Source of the DNA: Larix kaempferi
Lineage: Eukaryota > Streptophyta > Pinopsida > Pinales > Pinaceae
Reading direction: 5' to 3'
Assembly (NCBI GenBank): GCA_027924585.1
Contig: BSBM01000762.1
Span: 11,132,501 to 11,196,500, forward strand
DNA length: 64,000 nucleotides
Below, one piece after another: positions 32,601 to 45,783 of this stretch; the first letter of the stretch is position 1, and every line of letters starts with the position of its first letter. The notes below the pieces were generated by a model. It made no database searches. It was not told where the DNA came from and saw nothing but the letters and a program-made list of their open reading frames with translations. The position numbers and the translations under genes are program-made.

Positions 32601-35600
32601 TGTTATCACATATATAGTAGCCGGGCTACCATACATTATTTTTCTGATTCCAGTACACTATTCAGCCAGTTCCCTTACATTTGAGATGCTGAGATGAGCA
32701 TCTATATTGGATCACTATCAGATTGTGGACAGCAGTATATATTCCCCATGCCATGACTGAGTCTCAGGACACTCAGAGAGATGACCGATGTAGCCATTAT
32801 ACCATTGGTACAGAGCAGACAGGAGTGCCCAGAGTTACAGCAGCAGTTTCAGAGGATATATGATGGTACAGGTTGATGAGCATTCAGGTATATGACTCAG
32901 CAGGTATATCATTGTGTTATGGTTATATTGCTTTTATACTTATTCTTATAGCATGTCTTAGCACTTAGTGTCATGATCTAGTGATCATATAGATATGTGG
33001 ACCTGGTTGATTTTATTATATCTATTATATTTGTCTCTACTCAGACTTAGAAGTTCACTATTCATACTCATTGGTTTTACCCTCCTTAGGGAGAATAGAG
33101 GTGATCATTCCACCATACCTTGGCTTGCTAGTGTTGGCTCCATGATTCATTGTCTTCATCCATCCATTACCTACCTTTTAGTTTATCACCCTGACTTACT
33201 ACTTGACTAGTGGCATGGAGGACTTTTCCCCACTATAGCCTCTGTATTGGATGAGCTTCCCTGTTTATTGTGTCTCGGCTCTGAGTTGGTGACAAAACTT
33301 ACCTATGGTGAGTTGGAGTTCCTTGGAATTCCCCCTAGTCACTAAAGTTGTATTGGCTAAACCTGAAACTTTTAGTGCTGCCATGAATACAAAATCTGGA
33401 AAATGAAATGCTATATCTTGTATAAAAGCCCATTCATGCAATGTGTTTCTAAACACACATGAATGAAAGGCATGCCAAATGAAAATGGCCATGAAAATAA
33501 AATGTTATATCTTTTGGAAAAATAAATACCTAGGTAAACAAGCTATCCATGACACACCTAGAAGTGCTCAGGTAAACAAGTGCCTTAAAAACACACCTGC
33601 AGCAGAAAGCCTAAAATAAATGTAAATCTATGCAATGTGTTTATAAACACACATAGACCAAAGCTATGGAAACTTTAGGCCCAAAAAGCAATGGAACTTA
33701 AATGCTATATCAAAACAATTGCTGGCCTTATTTGTATTATGGATTGTGCGCATCTGTTAAAGGTGAATAAACCCTCTTTGAACAACTCATCCATTTGTGA
33801 GACACCGCCATTCCCTGTGTTGTTGCTCATTCAATATATACTATGGTGTGTATTCCCTTTCCCTTTTCCAAAGTGTCACAAAGTTAAGTCAGTCAAGTCA
33901 TCCCTTAGCCTAGCCAGTTATTTTAACCTTCACCCTTCACTAGCAAATTGATCACAGCTATGAAGTGAGTATGATCTTGAAAGTCTGGTCTGAGTATTAA
34001 TAATAATTAATGACACTATATATTTGGATTTAGATCGCCAGTAATGATTACTTTGTGTTATAATTGTTATTTGAATAAGTTGTAGAGCATGACACTTTGC
34101 AGCAGCTTCTGATGATGATCTGAGTTATATTTGGTCATGTTGACTTGGTTAGGCCTAGTCTGACCAAGGTCAAGCATAGGACATGAGATGGTTGGACCTT
34201 ATGATGATATGGACAGATGATATATGGTCTATGTATACATACATGATGATTCTATGCAGCAGCTACAGGGTTATGATGATGATTCTTGGTTTACAGCAGT
34301 ATTTGATCATTTACAGATTATTATTATTGGCCCTGTTCCGGTATATTAGATATATATTTTGATCATGCAGAGACTCATATGGTGTATGAGTACACATTTT
34401 GGATGAATTTGGACCTTCTGAGTCCGATGAGACAGTTTGTTTTCAGTTCCGGGCACTTGCAGTGATGATTGAGCCTCAGTAGGCTATCCCAGTGCAATTT
34501 TGGTCTGTCGGAGGCCCTGTCAGAGCAGATGTGATTTTTATCCAGTTGACCTAGGGCGTTGTGCTTGGAGGGGGTGGTCCAGCCACTTGTTTTTACCATA
34601 TTACCCCCCTCCCGGACACACTGGTGCCCTCACCTTGACAGCGTAGGCACTCCAGGAGGCAGTTTGGGGCAGTTTCACGCTTCCCGAGGCATTTCAGGAT
34701 TGGTAGAAATGGCTATTGAGGAAATCGATTTGGGCCACTGAGGCAATGTTATGGCATGGGATGATCAGTGATGATAGATCGGGGTCCTCCACACCTCCTC
34801 CAGCAGTTTCAGCTTCATCGGGGCCCGCATCCATCACTTATGGCACTTTCTGAGGATTTCTGAGGTCTTTTGAGGCCTACGATTTGACCATGGAGGCACG
34901 ATTTGGTACATTGATGATTATTTTATGATTATTGTGCTATGGGGATTGACCAAGGAGGGATAAAATTACCCCTTGGACCCACCATAAGCCCCCTATTATA
35001 TTTTGTCATCATGATTTGGTGGGATTCCCCTCTTCTAGGGCGATTTTGTCCACTCATATTATATTTTATTAGTGATCCATGTATTTTATTGTTGAGCTCA
35101 TCTCAACCATTGATTAGACATTTGTATCTTTTAATCTTAGCCACTCATTCAAAAAGTGGTTAGGATTTTGATGCCTCTCCTTCCTATTTAAAGGAGAGAG
35201 CCTCTCATTGTAAAGGGGACTGGTGGCTCTGGATTATTGGAATAGAAAATTATTATTGCATCTATCTCTAGTGTTGTGGTGAATGTTTTTGGTGTTCGTT
35301 CGTTGGTTCTTCCTTTGCACTGAGTTATTGGAGATCTTGTTTGCCATATCTTTTGTACCACGTTTTTTGCATCTACAGGTGGAGGCCGATTTGCTTTGAG
35401 GAGGAAGTATTGGTAGGGGAAGACTCTCCCTACTTCTTCTTTGGATCTCTTCGTTTGGTAACAGGGAGTATTACTGTCCCAGGACCTTTTATTCTATGTT
35501 ATCATTGCATTTTACTTGTATTTCCTCCATACTTGACCTCTCTGATTGAAATCGATTTTCCTTGGATTGACAGGTAGAGGAGGGCGCACTTGTGGGCTAG

Positions 35601-37143
35601 GGCATCAATTTGGCAAGCAAAATCAACAATCTCTCATTTGATCTCTGCGAGAATCTTCCTCAACATCAAGGCATCTCATTCACATCACTCAGGTATGATC
35701 CCAAGGTAATTTCTTTCCATGATCTATCCACTTGTCTAAAACAATTAAAACCCTAATTAATCAAAACCCCCATTTTTACATTTTTTCAGATCTACTAAGA
35801 TCTAGTGGCTTCTTGGGTAAGATATTAAAAACCCACCTCTATAGTATCCACGGCATCCCGGATCTATAGTTTGGTGAGGATTGACATCCATTTGACCCTC
35901 TTCCCAAGGCATTTAGCCTTCTCCAAGCAAGGGCGCACTTCCTAGTTTGGGTGGGTTGACCTAGATCTAATACGTGGGTAGGTGAGATTCCACTTGATTC
36001 ATGATCTACACATCCAATAACCTACCCCCAAATTGTCACTTTTCTGATTTCTGCCTCGTGGGCCCTATTCCACATTTTAAGGGATTTAATCCCCATTTTG
36101 GACCACTTGGTATCTTCAAACTCAGATCTAGTAAGATCTAGCCGTCGGATTGCCGTAAAATTATAGATCCATAATCCTACTTGACCAACCTACCCGGATC
36201 TAAAGTTTGGATGTCATCGGACATGTCTTGACCCCACTTACCCCACTTACCCCCACTTTTAGGCCTCCTTGGGTAAAGTCGCACCACCTTGGAGAAGTGA
36301 GTTGACTCATTTCTAGGACGTGGGTACTTGAGATTTCAGTGGATTTGGAACGGGAATAATTCAAAATCTAGGTCTAGTGTGTCACCTTGTCAAATCTTGC
36401 CTTGGGGATAGCATTCCTTATTTTAAGGGATTGTGGTCCACTTTGGTCAAACCTAGATCTAGACCTATTCATCCATCAAGACCTTAATCGCCCACTTGTC
36501 TCATGCCATAGGAGTCTTTAACCACAAGTCAACCCTACTTTGACTCCATTATTCCAATTCCCAAGGCACTGGTTTCTCTCCAAGTCAATTCGACTTTCCT
36601 AGATTGTTGGATTAACTTGTGGTTTGACCTTGTGTGGTGAACTAAACCCTTGATGCCATCATGTATCATGGTCAAGCTTGTCACTTGTACTAGTTAGCCC
36701 CAATTTAACCCTTAAACTACCCTGCATTGGACACGGTTCCCAAGGCAGTGGATTTTCTAACATTGAACTAGTACCCTAATCCTAGATCCCTTTTCAGATA
36801 TTATAAGTCACTCTCACATCAACAATGAACCAAAGCTATACTCTTTGAATCCCCCACTTGTCTTGTGACTTCACCCTAAGGTCTAGGATAAACCATACAC
36901 CTTACTTCACTTAGAATTAACCTGATTTGGTGTCTTGGTTTTGATCTCTCCTGTCGGGAGTAGATCGGGTCTCCCCCTTTGTTGTCTGGGCTAGACAACA
37001 TAAAGTGAAGGTTGCCTCGACTGGCGTGAGAACCAATCCATTGGAGGTCGAGATGATCGTGGTTGCACCTTTGAGTTGCCCTTCCCTATTGCCATCCATG
37101 AGTGGATACATCCATAGGGGTAACTACAGCTTAGGTGATAACA
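32601..37143 (+). mobile_element. Family-1 solo LTR, unit C, nested in D
   Basis: This 4543-bp unit begins TGTTATCACATATATAG and ends TTAGGTGATAACA. It is flanked by GATCC (32596-32600 and 37144-37148). It is the inverse of units A and B along its whole length. For example, 36880-37140 mirrors 1887-2160 and 32610-32700 mirrors 6300-6390. It contains no coding region. It has the same structure as B and is probably of similar age. Confidence 0.85.
35183..35194 (+). promoter_or_regulatory. TATA box of LTR unit C
   Basis: CCTATTTAAAGG is followed by AGAGAGCCTCTCATTGTAAAGGGG, the promoter core conserved among family-1 units. It gives the plus orientation of this unit. Confidence 0.55.
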
Positions 37144-37384
37144 GATCCCTTATTGAATATCTTGATCTAGTGATCCATTTGGATCTCTCTCTAAGAGTAG
37201 ATCAAGGTCTCCCCCTTTGTTATCCAGGGCTTGGATAGCAAGAAGCGAAGAGTGCCTTGATTGGCGTGACAACCAATCCATCTTGGGAATCGAGGCCCTC
37301 TTGGGTCACCTCTTTAGTTTCCCATCCCCTCTACCATCTTGGATAGGATCACCTTTAGGGGCAACTACAAGTTGTGTGATAACA

Positions 37385-38029
37385 GGCATCTTCCTAAAAC
37401 CATAGCAAACACACTTGGACCCCATTTACCCATTCGTAAGGCACCGATCCATTAAAATATAAATCACTATAGAGGTTTTGAAGGTTGTTTTCGCTTAAAT
37501 GCTTAATGGCTTGCTTGGTTTGTCTGTTTCGTGTAATCAAGAGTGTGTAGCAAGTCGATTCCAGGGTTGGGGTTCATCTTAATTCATCACCCATCTCTCT
37601 TCCTTTGCAAATTTCACACATCAATCACCTATTGCAAGGGAAGCAACTTGGATCTATTCGCCCTAGCCCAGTCTTCTTTGATCTCCTTAAACAATTCACT
37701 ATTGAGCATATTTGACTTGAATTGGATTGCATTCTCTCATCATTCGCTAAAACCCTAGCCAATCCATTTAGCTCTAACTCAGTATCCATTTTTTAGATCT
37801 AGGAAGCATAATCTCAGGGTATCTTGTCCATTCAATTGTCAATCATTCACTGGTATCCTGTTGTTATAAAAAGGGGTTTGGCCTTTCGACTGAACTTGGG
37901 TCACTTCCCATAGCTACTCTAGTTCACCCTTAGTGTTCTAGGAAGCTTAAAGAGAGGAGAAACCTACCTGGAGTGACAACCAACACATTTTTGGGGGGTA
38001 GGATTCTCGAGTTGTCACAGTCTTATCAA
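37385..38029 (+). mobile_element. Family-1 LTR terminal fragment
   Basis: This stretch resembles the last part of a plus-oriented family-1 unit: GAGTGACAACCAACACATTTTTGG near 37980 matches GCGTGACAACCAATCCATCTTGG in D. It lacks the GATAACA end and stops at a gypsy gag fragment. It may be the end of an older unit in which D is nested. Confidence 0.45.
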
Positions 38030-38466
38030 CCAGCACTCTCTGTCGTCCTGAATAGAATAGTTTAATTGGGTTGCTACAGAAATTATGATAACAATACCTT
38101 AAGGGGTAGAACCACTTTTGAACAACAGCCTTGAATTCATCCCATTTTCCAATTGGGTGTTGGTTTGTGTATGATAGGATCCATGTATCTCACTACCACT
38201 AGGTGAAGGAGTGCTCTTCCATGTGTACCTTAGCTAATAGAATCATTTGTGGGTTGATTAGATTGACTTGGGTCTTGAATTAAGCCTCAAGATTGAGAAA
38301 CCAAGAAATTATCCTCATTTAAAGCATCGCCAAATTTTGGTGCAGAGAGCTTAATGTTCCACTTGAAGGATTGTACACCAATGGGAATAATGAAACGCAT
38401 AGTGTGTGGTTGAGGCAGCAATTATTGTTCCAAAGTCTATATGCTCATCAATTGTTAGAATAGAGC
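38030..38466 (-). pseudogene. Ty3/gypsy Gag N-terminal half
   Basis: The minus strand, over several frames, encodes LSAPKFGDALNEDNFL, then INPQMILLAKVHMEEHS, then WDEFKAVVQKWFYPLRY. This matches the order of the Retrotrans_gag domain, whose hallmark is a W-x-x-F...F-x-P segment. Stops and frameshifts are present. Unit E is inserted at its upstream edge and the nested cluster at its downstream edge. Confidence 0.6.
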
Positions 38467-41400
38467 CTGTTATCACACAACTTGCAGTTGCCCCAATGGA
38501 TGATCCTATACAGGACAGCAGAGGGGACGGGAAACCAAAGAGGTGACATGAGAGGGCCTCGATCCCCAAGATGGATTGGTTGTCACGCCAATCGAGGCAC
38601 TCTTCACTTTATACTATCCAAGCCACAGATAGCAAAGGGGGAGACCCTGATCTACTCCCGACAAGAGAGATCTAACCCAAACACCAGATCAAGCTAGAAA
38701 GATAGGGTACATAAGGTGAAGGGTGAAGAACCCTAGATTTAAGGAAACAACGTCACTGTGGAGGCTTAAGAGAGATAAGATTAGACTTTTGAGTGTTTAA
38801 ACACAGTGACTTGATATTAAGTATGATTCCAGGATTCAAGTGCTAGGACAAATGATCAAATTTAGCTGCCTTGGGAAACGCAACCCTAAAAACAAGGAAA
38901 GTGGTCCAATGAGTAGATCTGACAGTTTAGGCTTTCTAGCACAGCTTGAAAGAGAGATTTCACAATATCAAAGCACGGAAGCTCAATAGGTAAGGATTAT
39001 ACAACCCGGAAAACAAGCTAACCAAGGAGGGCGCAAAGGTTAAAGACCAATGCCTAGGCATAAAGGGTAGATGGAGTCCTCATAGCATGACGCCTTTGAG
39101 AATCCACCTAAGGTTTTGCCGTAAGATAAAAACCCAAAAATGGTTTTCCAGTAAACCAAGAAATAAAACCCAGCGAATTTTCCAAAAGGTTTAGTGTTAG
39201 GGTTTGAATGAAAATGGCAGATGGGTAAGATAAAAGAATAGATTACGTACCTTGCAAGCCTACCTGGATCATGGGAATTAATAAAAGTATGTCAGGGATT
39301 GCTCCCGCAAAGATCAAGTGAAGATTTGATGCTTTATCTTGCCTCTACGAATTTGCCCAGTTCCACTGATATGCCCCTCTCTTCCTGCAAAACCAAGGAA
39401 ATAAACTCAATTAGCAAGCAACAATGAAGGTAAATGCAAATGACGAGAATGATCACAAAGAATGAAAAGTACAAAGACAGTAACACTCCCTGAACCAAAC
39501 CAAAAGAAGAGAGAGAGACAAGGTGAGTCTCCTCAGCCAGTGCGTCTCTCCTTCAATTCGCCCTCTTCACCTGCAGATAAAAACGTGGATCGAAATATGT
39601 GCAAAATAATCACCAATATCCTCAATGCAATGGAAAAGCAGTTTCAATTGACATATCAAACACCCAAAACCAGATCACAAGAGATTTGCAAAATGTTTTT
39701 CTATTCCAGTAGCCAAGAGCCAAAAGTCCTTTTACAATGAGGGGGGTCTCTCCTTTAAATATGAATGGGAGAGACCAAAACCCTAACCACCTTTTTAATG
39801 AGTGGTTGAGATCAAAAGATACATAAGTGAAAATCAATGGCTAAGATGATCCCAAAAATAAAGTACATGAATCAACTCAAAAATAGAGAGGGCGCACTAG
39901 TTAAGTCGCCCTAGGGGGGGCGCACCACATGAAAGTGACTAGGAAACATAACACAAGCTCATGGTGGGGCTAGGAGGTGTACTCATCCATCTCTAGCATG
40001 TCCCCATGGCACACTAGCATATAATAACATCATCAAGATACAATATTGTGACCACATGGCCAAATAGTGCCCCCTCAATGATACAATAAAATCATAATAT
40101 AATAGCCTGGAGAGTGTGTGGGCCCCACTGAATGCTGCAACCTGCTCTGGAAGGTGTGGGAAGCATAACACAACTCATAAAACCAACCTCATGCCATTTC
40201 CTTACCTCAGTATCCCAAATTGAATTCCTCTGTAGCCATTTTTACCATTTTTATCCTCAGAAAAAATCACCTATGAAAGAATAAAATGCCCGTAGCTCAC
40301 TTCCTGGTACCCCGGAGCCAAAACTGACTACACCAAACTGTCTGGGAGCATGGTAATATGGTAAAAACAAGTAGTTGGACCCCATACTCTCTCTATAGCG
40401 TCCTAGGTGAACAAGATAAGAAGTCAAACTGTGCTGCCAGGCCATTTTAAATGGCAAATCTGCAATAAAGTGATACTCCGAGTAATATCTCAACTGGAAG
40501 TGCCCGAAACTGAAACCAAGCATCCCAATGGACTCAGAAGGTCCAAATGCACTAAGGCTGAGTACCCATACACCATGTGACCATCCGTATAATCATATGT
40601 AACCATGACCATGCTCGGACAAATAAAAATAAATGGTCTGTAATAATAATAATAATCATGAAAATCATCAAACCATCATCCGAAAGCTGTGTCTGCTGCA
40701 TGGATCCATCAAATGGGTATATAAGGACCATAGATCATCAATCTCATACATCACTAGTCCAACTCACCTCAGGTCCTCTAGTTGACTTGGTCAAACTAAG
40801 TTTGACCAGGTCAAAACTGACAAAATATGACCCAGGCCTAAACTGCCTATTGCTGCAAATGCAAATGGTTAAAGTATGCTCCTTTCAATCATTCTAATAG
40901 CGAAACTCAAAGTATAAAGTAGCATATCACTAGCGGTTTAAGCAATAATAATAACATCCAATATATAAAAACAATCAATTACTCTAAATAGAATTTCAAG
41001 AAAATACTCATTGCATGGCCGTGATCATTTTGCTAGGATTGGGTGAAGGTGAAAAATGCAAGGCTAGGCTAAGGGGATGACTATACTGACTCAACACTGT
41101 GATCCTTTGGATAAGGGGAAATGGAATACATACTTAAGCTTATGTTGGATAAAATATACACAGGGGATGGCAGTGTCTCACAAATGGGTAAGTTATTTAG
41201 AGAAGTGTTTATTCAACCTTGGCAAATGTCTACTGCTCACATCCAAGCTGAAACAGCTCCATGAGGATCTTTTCTAGAACCGCCATGACTGGGTGCCTGC
41301 CTAACCGTAACTTGAGGTTCTAGGGGATACTTAGAATTAGCTGTCCCTTACTCCATCTCACATCACAACCCGTAGGCTCCATGAGGAATTAATCATTACA

Positions 41401-41502
41401 TTTAGTTTCCTGGCCAGCAGTCTTTGGATTTAGCATATATTTAACCATTGCTTTCTTTAGGCCTTTATCGACCCTTTTGGGGATTTTACATGTGCTTAGA
41501 AG

Positions 41503-41814
41503 CATAGTGGAAAAAATCGGCATCGGCAAAAAAATCAGCAAGGGTCCAGAAAACATCTTCTCGGCAACATCGGCGAAAAAATCGGCAAACCGTAGAAAGC
41601 ATTAAAAAATGCAAAAATTGTACTTTACCGATTTTTTCCCTTATTTACCGATTTTTCCCGATTTTTTCTGATTTTTCCCGATTTTTGCCGATTTTTTCCC
41701 GCTTTTTGTCGATTTTTTCCAGGGTCCGATTTTTTCGGGCCGAAAAATCGGCACCCAGAAAAAATCGCGATTTTTCAGGACATCATCGATTTTTCGCCGA
41801 TTTTTTCTACTATG
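41503..41814. mobile_element. hAT-like MITE
   Basis: This 312-bp element has inverted ends CATAGTGGAAAAAATCGGC and GCCGATTTTTTCTACTATG. It is flanked by the perfect 8-bp duplication CTTAGAAG (41495-41502 and 41815-41822). The uninterrupted target GTGCTTAGAAGCACAAC is still seen at about 41905 in the neighbouring repeat. The interior is built of GATTTTTCCCGAT-like repeats. It has no coding capacity, so it depends on a transposase from elsewhere. Confidence 0.88.
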
Positions 41815-42283
41815 CTTAGAAGCACAACCACTAAGGCTTTCATCCAAGGTAATTTTAGTTCATTTCAATTCATTTGATAGCCCTTTTGGGGATTTTTCAT
41901 GTGCTTAGAAGCACAACTACTCAAGCTTTCATCCAAGGTATTTCATTTCATTCACTTCATAGCCCTCTTTCCATTGTGCTTAGAAGCACGGTTTTAGTTT
42001 AATTTCAATGGGCTTGCACAAGATATATACAATAATTTCCATATACATGTAATCATGGTAGTACTATTCGCTTCAAGTTTTAGCCAACACAACTCACAGC
42101 CGAGACACAAACTAACAGGGATGCTTATCCAACAAAGAGGCAAAAGCGGGGAAGTCCTCCATATCACAGACTAAGGTGTAAGTCAGGGTAAGAACAAGAA
42201 GTGGAAGAGAATGGATGGATGGGGAAAGTGAAAGGTGATGCCAAAACTAGCAAGCCATGAAAGGTGGAATGATCACGTCTATT

Positions 42284-45265
42284 ACCGGGCAAATTAGCAG
42301 GGATAATTCCCAGTAAGCAAAAATAAGATTAGTGACCCAATGTCACCTCGGTCACCGTTCCAGAATCCAACTTCTTCGGAAGTCGAAACCTCCAAGGAGA
42401 AGTATCCTTATGGAATCCTGTAAAACACTTGGACAACCACGGAAATATATCTTCTATGCAATTTGTAGGTAGACCAGTGCCTAATGGAGTCAAGTGCATT
42501 CAACTTCAATCGATGATACTCAAGACAAACATGGCACTTAGTTTGCTCAATGAAATGTAAGAACAAGCACACATGTATTAGCATAACCAATACTGGATCA
42601 AAAGACTGTATTGCTAACACACTTCAACCACTAACCAGATATTCTTTAACTTATAGTTGTCCAAGTCATTCAATAATCAGATATGAGCATGTAGCATGAC
42701 AATCCAGAACCAATTATAACTATTATAGAGATTATAGCCATCCGCCAATGAAAAGTAAACGATCATTCAAGTGTAGTTTCCAGATTTGTATTTAGCACAT
42801 TTATAGCAGCAGAAGTAGATAATGAAAAAGATGCAAGGATTATCATTCAAGGTGTGAGTACCAAAGAATTAATAGCAATCAATTAAGACCAAACTTCAAT
42901 ACACCATTATTTCATAGGATTGTAGTATCAGCATTTACTGTAAATTGCCCCAAGGTAGTGCCCAATGTCATCATCTAATATATAATATCAAAAATAAATT
43001 GGGCATTTGCAGATTAAGCCAAGTCTATTATCAAATAATCACCAAGGTTTGTAACCACTTTATGGAAGTGTGAGTTCGATCTATGACCATCACATAAGCA
43101 TGTATCAGAACATAAGATCACTTGGGTATGTATTCAATGGCTAAAGCCAATTTGATCTATTTCAAACACAACTTCCAGATCTGTAAAGAACACACAGAAC
43201 ACTACAGAAAATCAGAATTCAAAATATACTGACTTAACAAGCTGAAACAAAAAGTAAGGTAACCAGCAATCCTTAACCTAAATTTTGTTTGTGTTTCGTG
43301 CAGAGGGGATAGATAAATGAGGCACAAAGAAGGTGTACACACAAGGTCTGCAATTAAATTGCAGACCTGTGTTAGGGTAAGGAAAAGAGGCTCGGTGGGG
43401 GATAAGAAGGGAAGGAAGGGAAGCCAAGAAGGGGAGTGGAGAAGGGAAGGAAATGATGCGGACTGTGGGAGGAGCAGCAACAGGTCCGAGGTAAAGATAG
43501 AGGAGATGGTGGAGAAAAGGGAAGTGGAAGGTAGGGCAGCAATGAAGGTGGCAAAGGAGATGAAGAAGGAATGGAAAGGGAGTATGGAGGATGCAAAGGA
43601 AGGGAGGAAGGGTGAAGAATAGGAATAGGTCGTAGGGCAACTTTAGGTCTGCAAATTCTATAACTAGGGCAAAAAATCAGAATTTTAGGGTTTTAATAAA
43701 TTAATAAAATCTACAACAATTATATTAACATAAAAAAATAAAAAAAATTAACCTAAACATAATAATTACAAAATAGATAAAACTCATAAATTAGGGTTTT
43801 TTAGGGTGCTTTTGATAATTTTGGGAATTTTAGGGCTCCTAAAATTTCGCCCTAAGGATTTTAAGGACAAATAGGGCAGGCCAAAATTATAGGAGGAAGG
43901 GCCGAAATTTTAGGGAGGCCAAAAAATGCAAAAAAATATTTTTTTTAATTTTTAGGGTTTTTGTCATAAAATTGCAGACCTAATGCTAACCCTAATTCTA
44001 CCATGAAAATGCAAGTTTAACCTAACAATAATATTTACAAAAATACAAGACTCAGAAAATTAGGTTAGAAGTAGATGAACAACTAGGGTTTCAATAGAAA
44101 ACTATCTACCAAACCCTAGGGCATCAATGAGAGGAGTTACCCTCCTTGAGATGGTACTTGGCAACTAGGGCTAACCTCAACAATCTCTAGGATTCGTTGA
44201 GGAGACCTAGCCTAGCAAAACTTGAAGACCTAAAGCTCAAGTTTGAATGCAAGGGTGATCAAGGATAAAAATGGAATGCTAATCAAGACAAAATGAAGCA
44301 ACAATGGCTTCCATTCAACCCTAACAAGCATCTCTTTCATACATATTGATTAAGAGACATCAAACCAAAAGTATAGATACCTCCATGTGCATGTGTTAAG
44401 CAAACAACTCTAGCCTCACCTTAGCAATGGCATGAACAATAGTAAAATTTCCAAGAAATGCTTCAAACTTGCAAAATAACCTTCATCAAGGAGTGTGCAT
44501 CCCTTCAAAGAGCCCTAGTTAGGGCAAATAGCAGACATAATGAAATTATCCCAAGAGTTGATGATTAAAAATGAAGTGAGGAGATTGAATTTATATGATC
44601 TCACACTCACTTTTACATAAAATAAGGTCAATTTAATATTAAAAATGTCAACTTAAAATTAGAATTAAAATAATATAAAATAATGATAAAAGTGGGTAAA
44701 TTGGGATGTTTTCCCCAAAATTGACCCAAACATGAGCAAAATGGTTGAATGAGGACATATTTGACCAAACTGAAGGTCAGACTGTGTAGGGGGGGGTCGT
44801 CATGCCCCAACTAACCCCAACAGTGATAAAAAACCCTCAATGTCCCCCCCATATCAAGCAATACAGTCTGCCTCAAGAAGATGACATCATCCTCTGTAGG
44901 AGGGCTCAAAAAGAGGGCATTGGTGAACTGGAGGGCCGGGAGGGTGCTAGAGGTACTCTGAAGGATGAGTAAATGTCACAGTGTTGAAGAACCTGCCGCT
45001 GGAGTGATAAAACCAAGTGGGGGTCATATGACCCAGTGACCCACCCTTGGAAGCCCCGTACACCAACCTCAAGGTTTCAAACCCTTTCATGAGGCAGTCA
45101 GCGATGCCACTAAGCCATAGTACTTCCAAAGGAGAAACCAGAGGGTCTGGCCATTCCCCTACCTTAGAATAAGCTGGCTAAACACCCCTCATAGTCAGAA
45201 AAAAGACACCCTCTCCCTGGGGCACCTCTGCAGGTACGCTGGTGCTGGTACCATCGTAACAACAT
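42284..45265 (-). mobile_element. Family-2 LTR-like insertion in unit E
   Basis: About 3 kb interrupt the family-1 sequence, which in the other units reads ATCACCTCTATTCTCC without a break. CTATT (42279-42283) and CCATT (45266-45270) flank it, a possible duplication with one change. The inside has no recognised domain. It includes a purine-rich tract (43370-43620), AT-rich sequence with scattered TTTAGGG-like pieces, and a block with CGTCATGCCCCAACTAACCCC near 44798. The strand is a guess from similarity to the next element. Orientation and ends are uncertain. Confidence 0.5.
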
Positions 45266-45783
45266 CCATTCTCCTAAGGAGGGTAAAACCAATGAGTATT
45301 AACAAGAATTTCATATTCGGATTAAAATAGATCATTTTAGATAACCATTGAAACACACATATCTATGTAACATATATAGATCGTTAGATCATAACTACAA
45401 GATACCAATCTAAGCTATCATAATGAGCTAAGGAGCAAGATATCATAACCAATGCATATCAATATACCTGCTGGGTCATATACCTATACCAACCATCTGA
45501 ACCATCAACTAGAATACTGTTGCTGCACATCTGAGCACTGCATACTTCTCTGTATGGTAAAATGGCTGCATCGGTCATCGAATCTGAGATCATGAAGCTC
45601 AGTCGTGGCATAAGGTTGTACTGTCTGCTCAGGGGCTGCTTTGAAAATAAGAGTGATCCCAGAATGAATGCTCATTTGATGTTGATCTCAAGCATCTCAA
45701 TGTAAAGGACTGGCTGAAAAAATGACTGGAATCTGATTTGAAGATATGGTAGCCCCGACTACTATAAATGTGATAACAAGGCC

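Larger units (their letters stand above)
28196..37384 (+). mobile_element. Family-1 LTR, unit D (holds C and a hAT-like element)
   Basis: The right end GTTGTGTGATAACA at 37384 is clear. The left end at 28196 reads CGTTATCACATG, the family terminus with one change. The left third is diverged, and about 0.9 kb present in other units is missing around the hAT-like insertion. No target duplication is visible (ATACC on the left, GGCAT on the right), so the ends may belong to two different units. A TATA box (ATATTTAAAGG, 31544-31554) sets the orientation. Unit C is nested at 32601-37143. Confidence 0.55.
38468..45778 (-). mobile_element. Family-1 LTR, unit E
   Basis: The unit begins TGTTATCACACAAC at 38468 and ends GTGATAACA at 45778. 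Without the family-2 insertion at about 42284-45265 it is about 4.3 kb. The flanks are GAGCC and AGGCC, which do not match well, so the target duplication has decayed or one end was rearranged. The minus-strand TATA box lies at 39752-39763. It is more diverged from B and C than they are from each other, so it is probably older. Confidence 0.7.

Noticed and set aside
43317-43622. Lysine/glutamate-rich 101-codon frame
   Set aside because: It lies in a purine-rich tract inside the family-2 element; low-complexity composition explains the frame.
43680-43990. TTTAGGG-like pieces suggesting telomeric repeats
   Set aside because: They are scattered single units in AT-rich sequence, not a tandem array.
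38463-45783. GAGCC/AGGCC as target duplication of unit E
   Set aside because: Only three of five positions agree without shifting, so it is not reported as a duplication.
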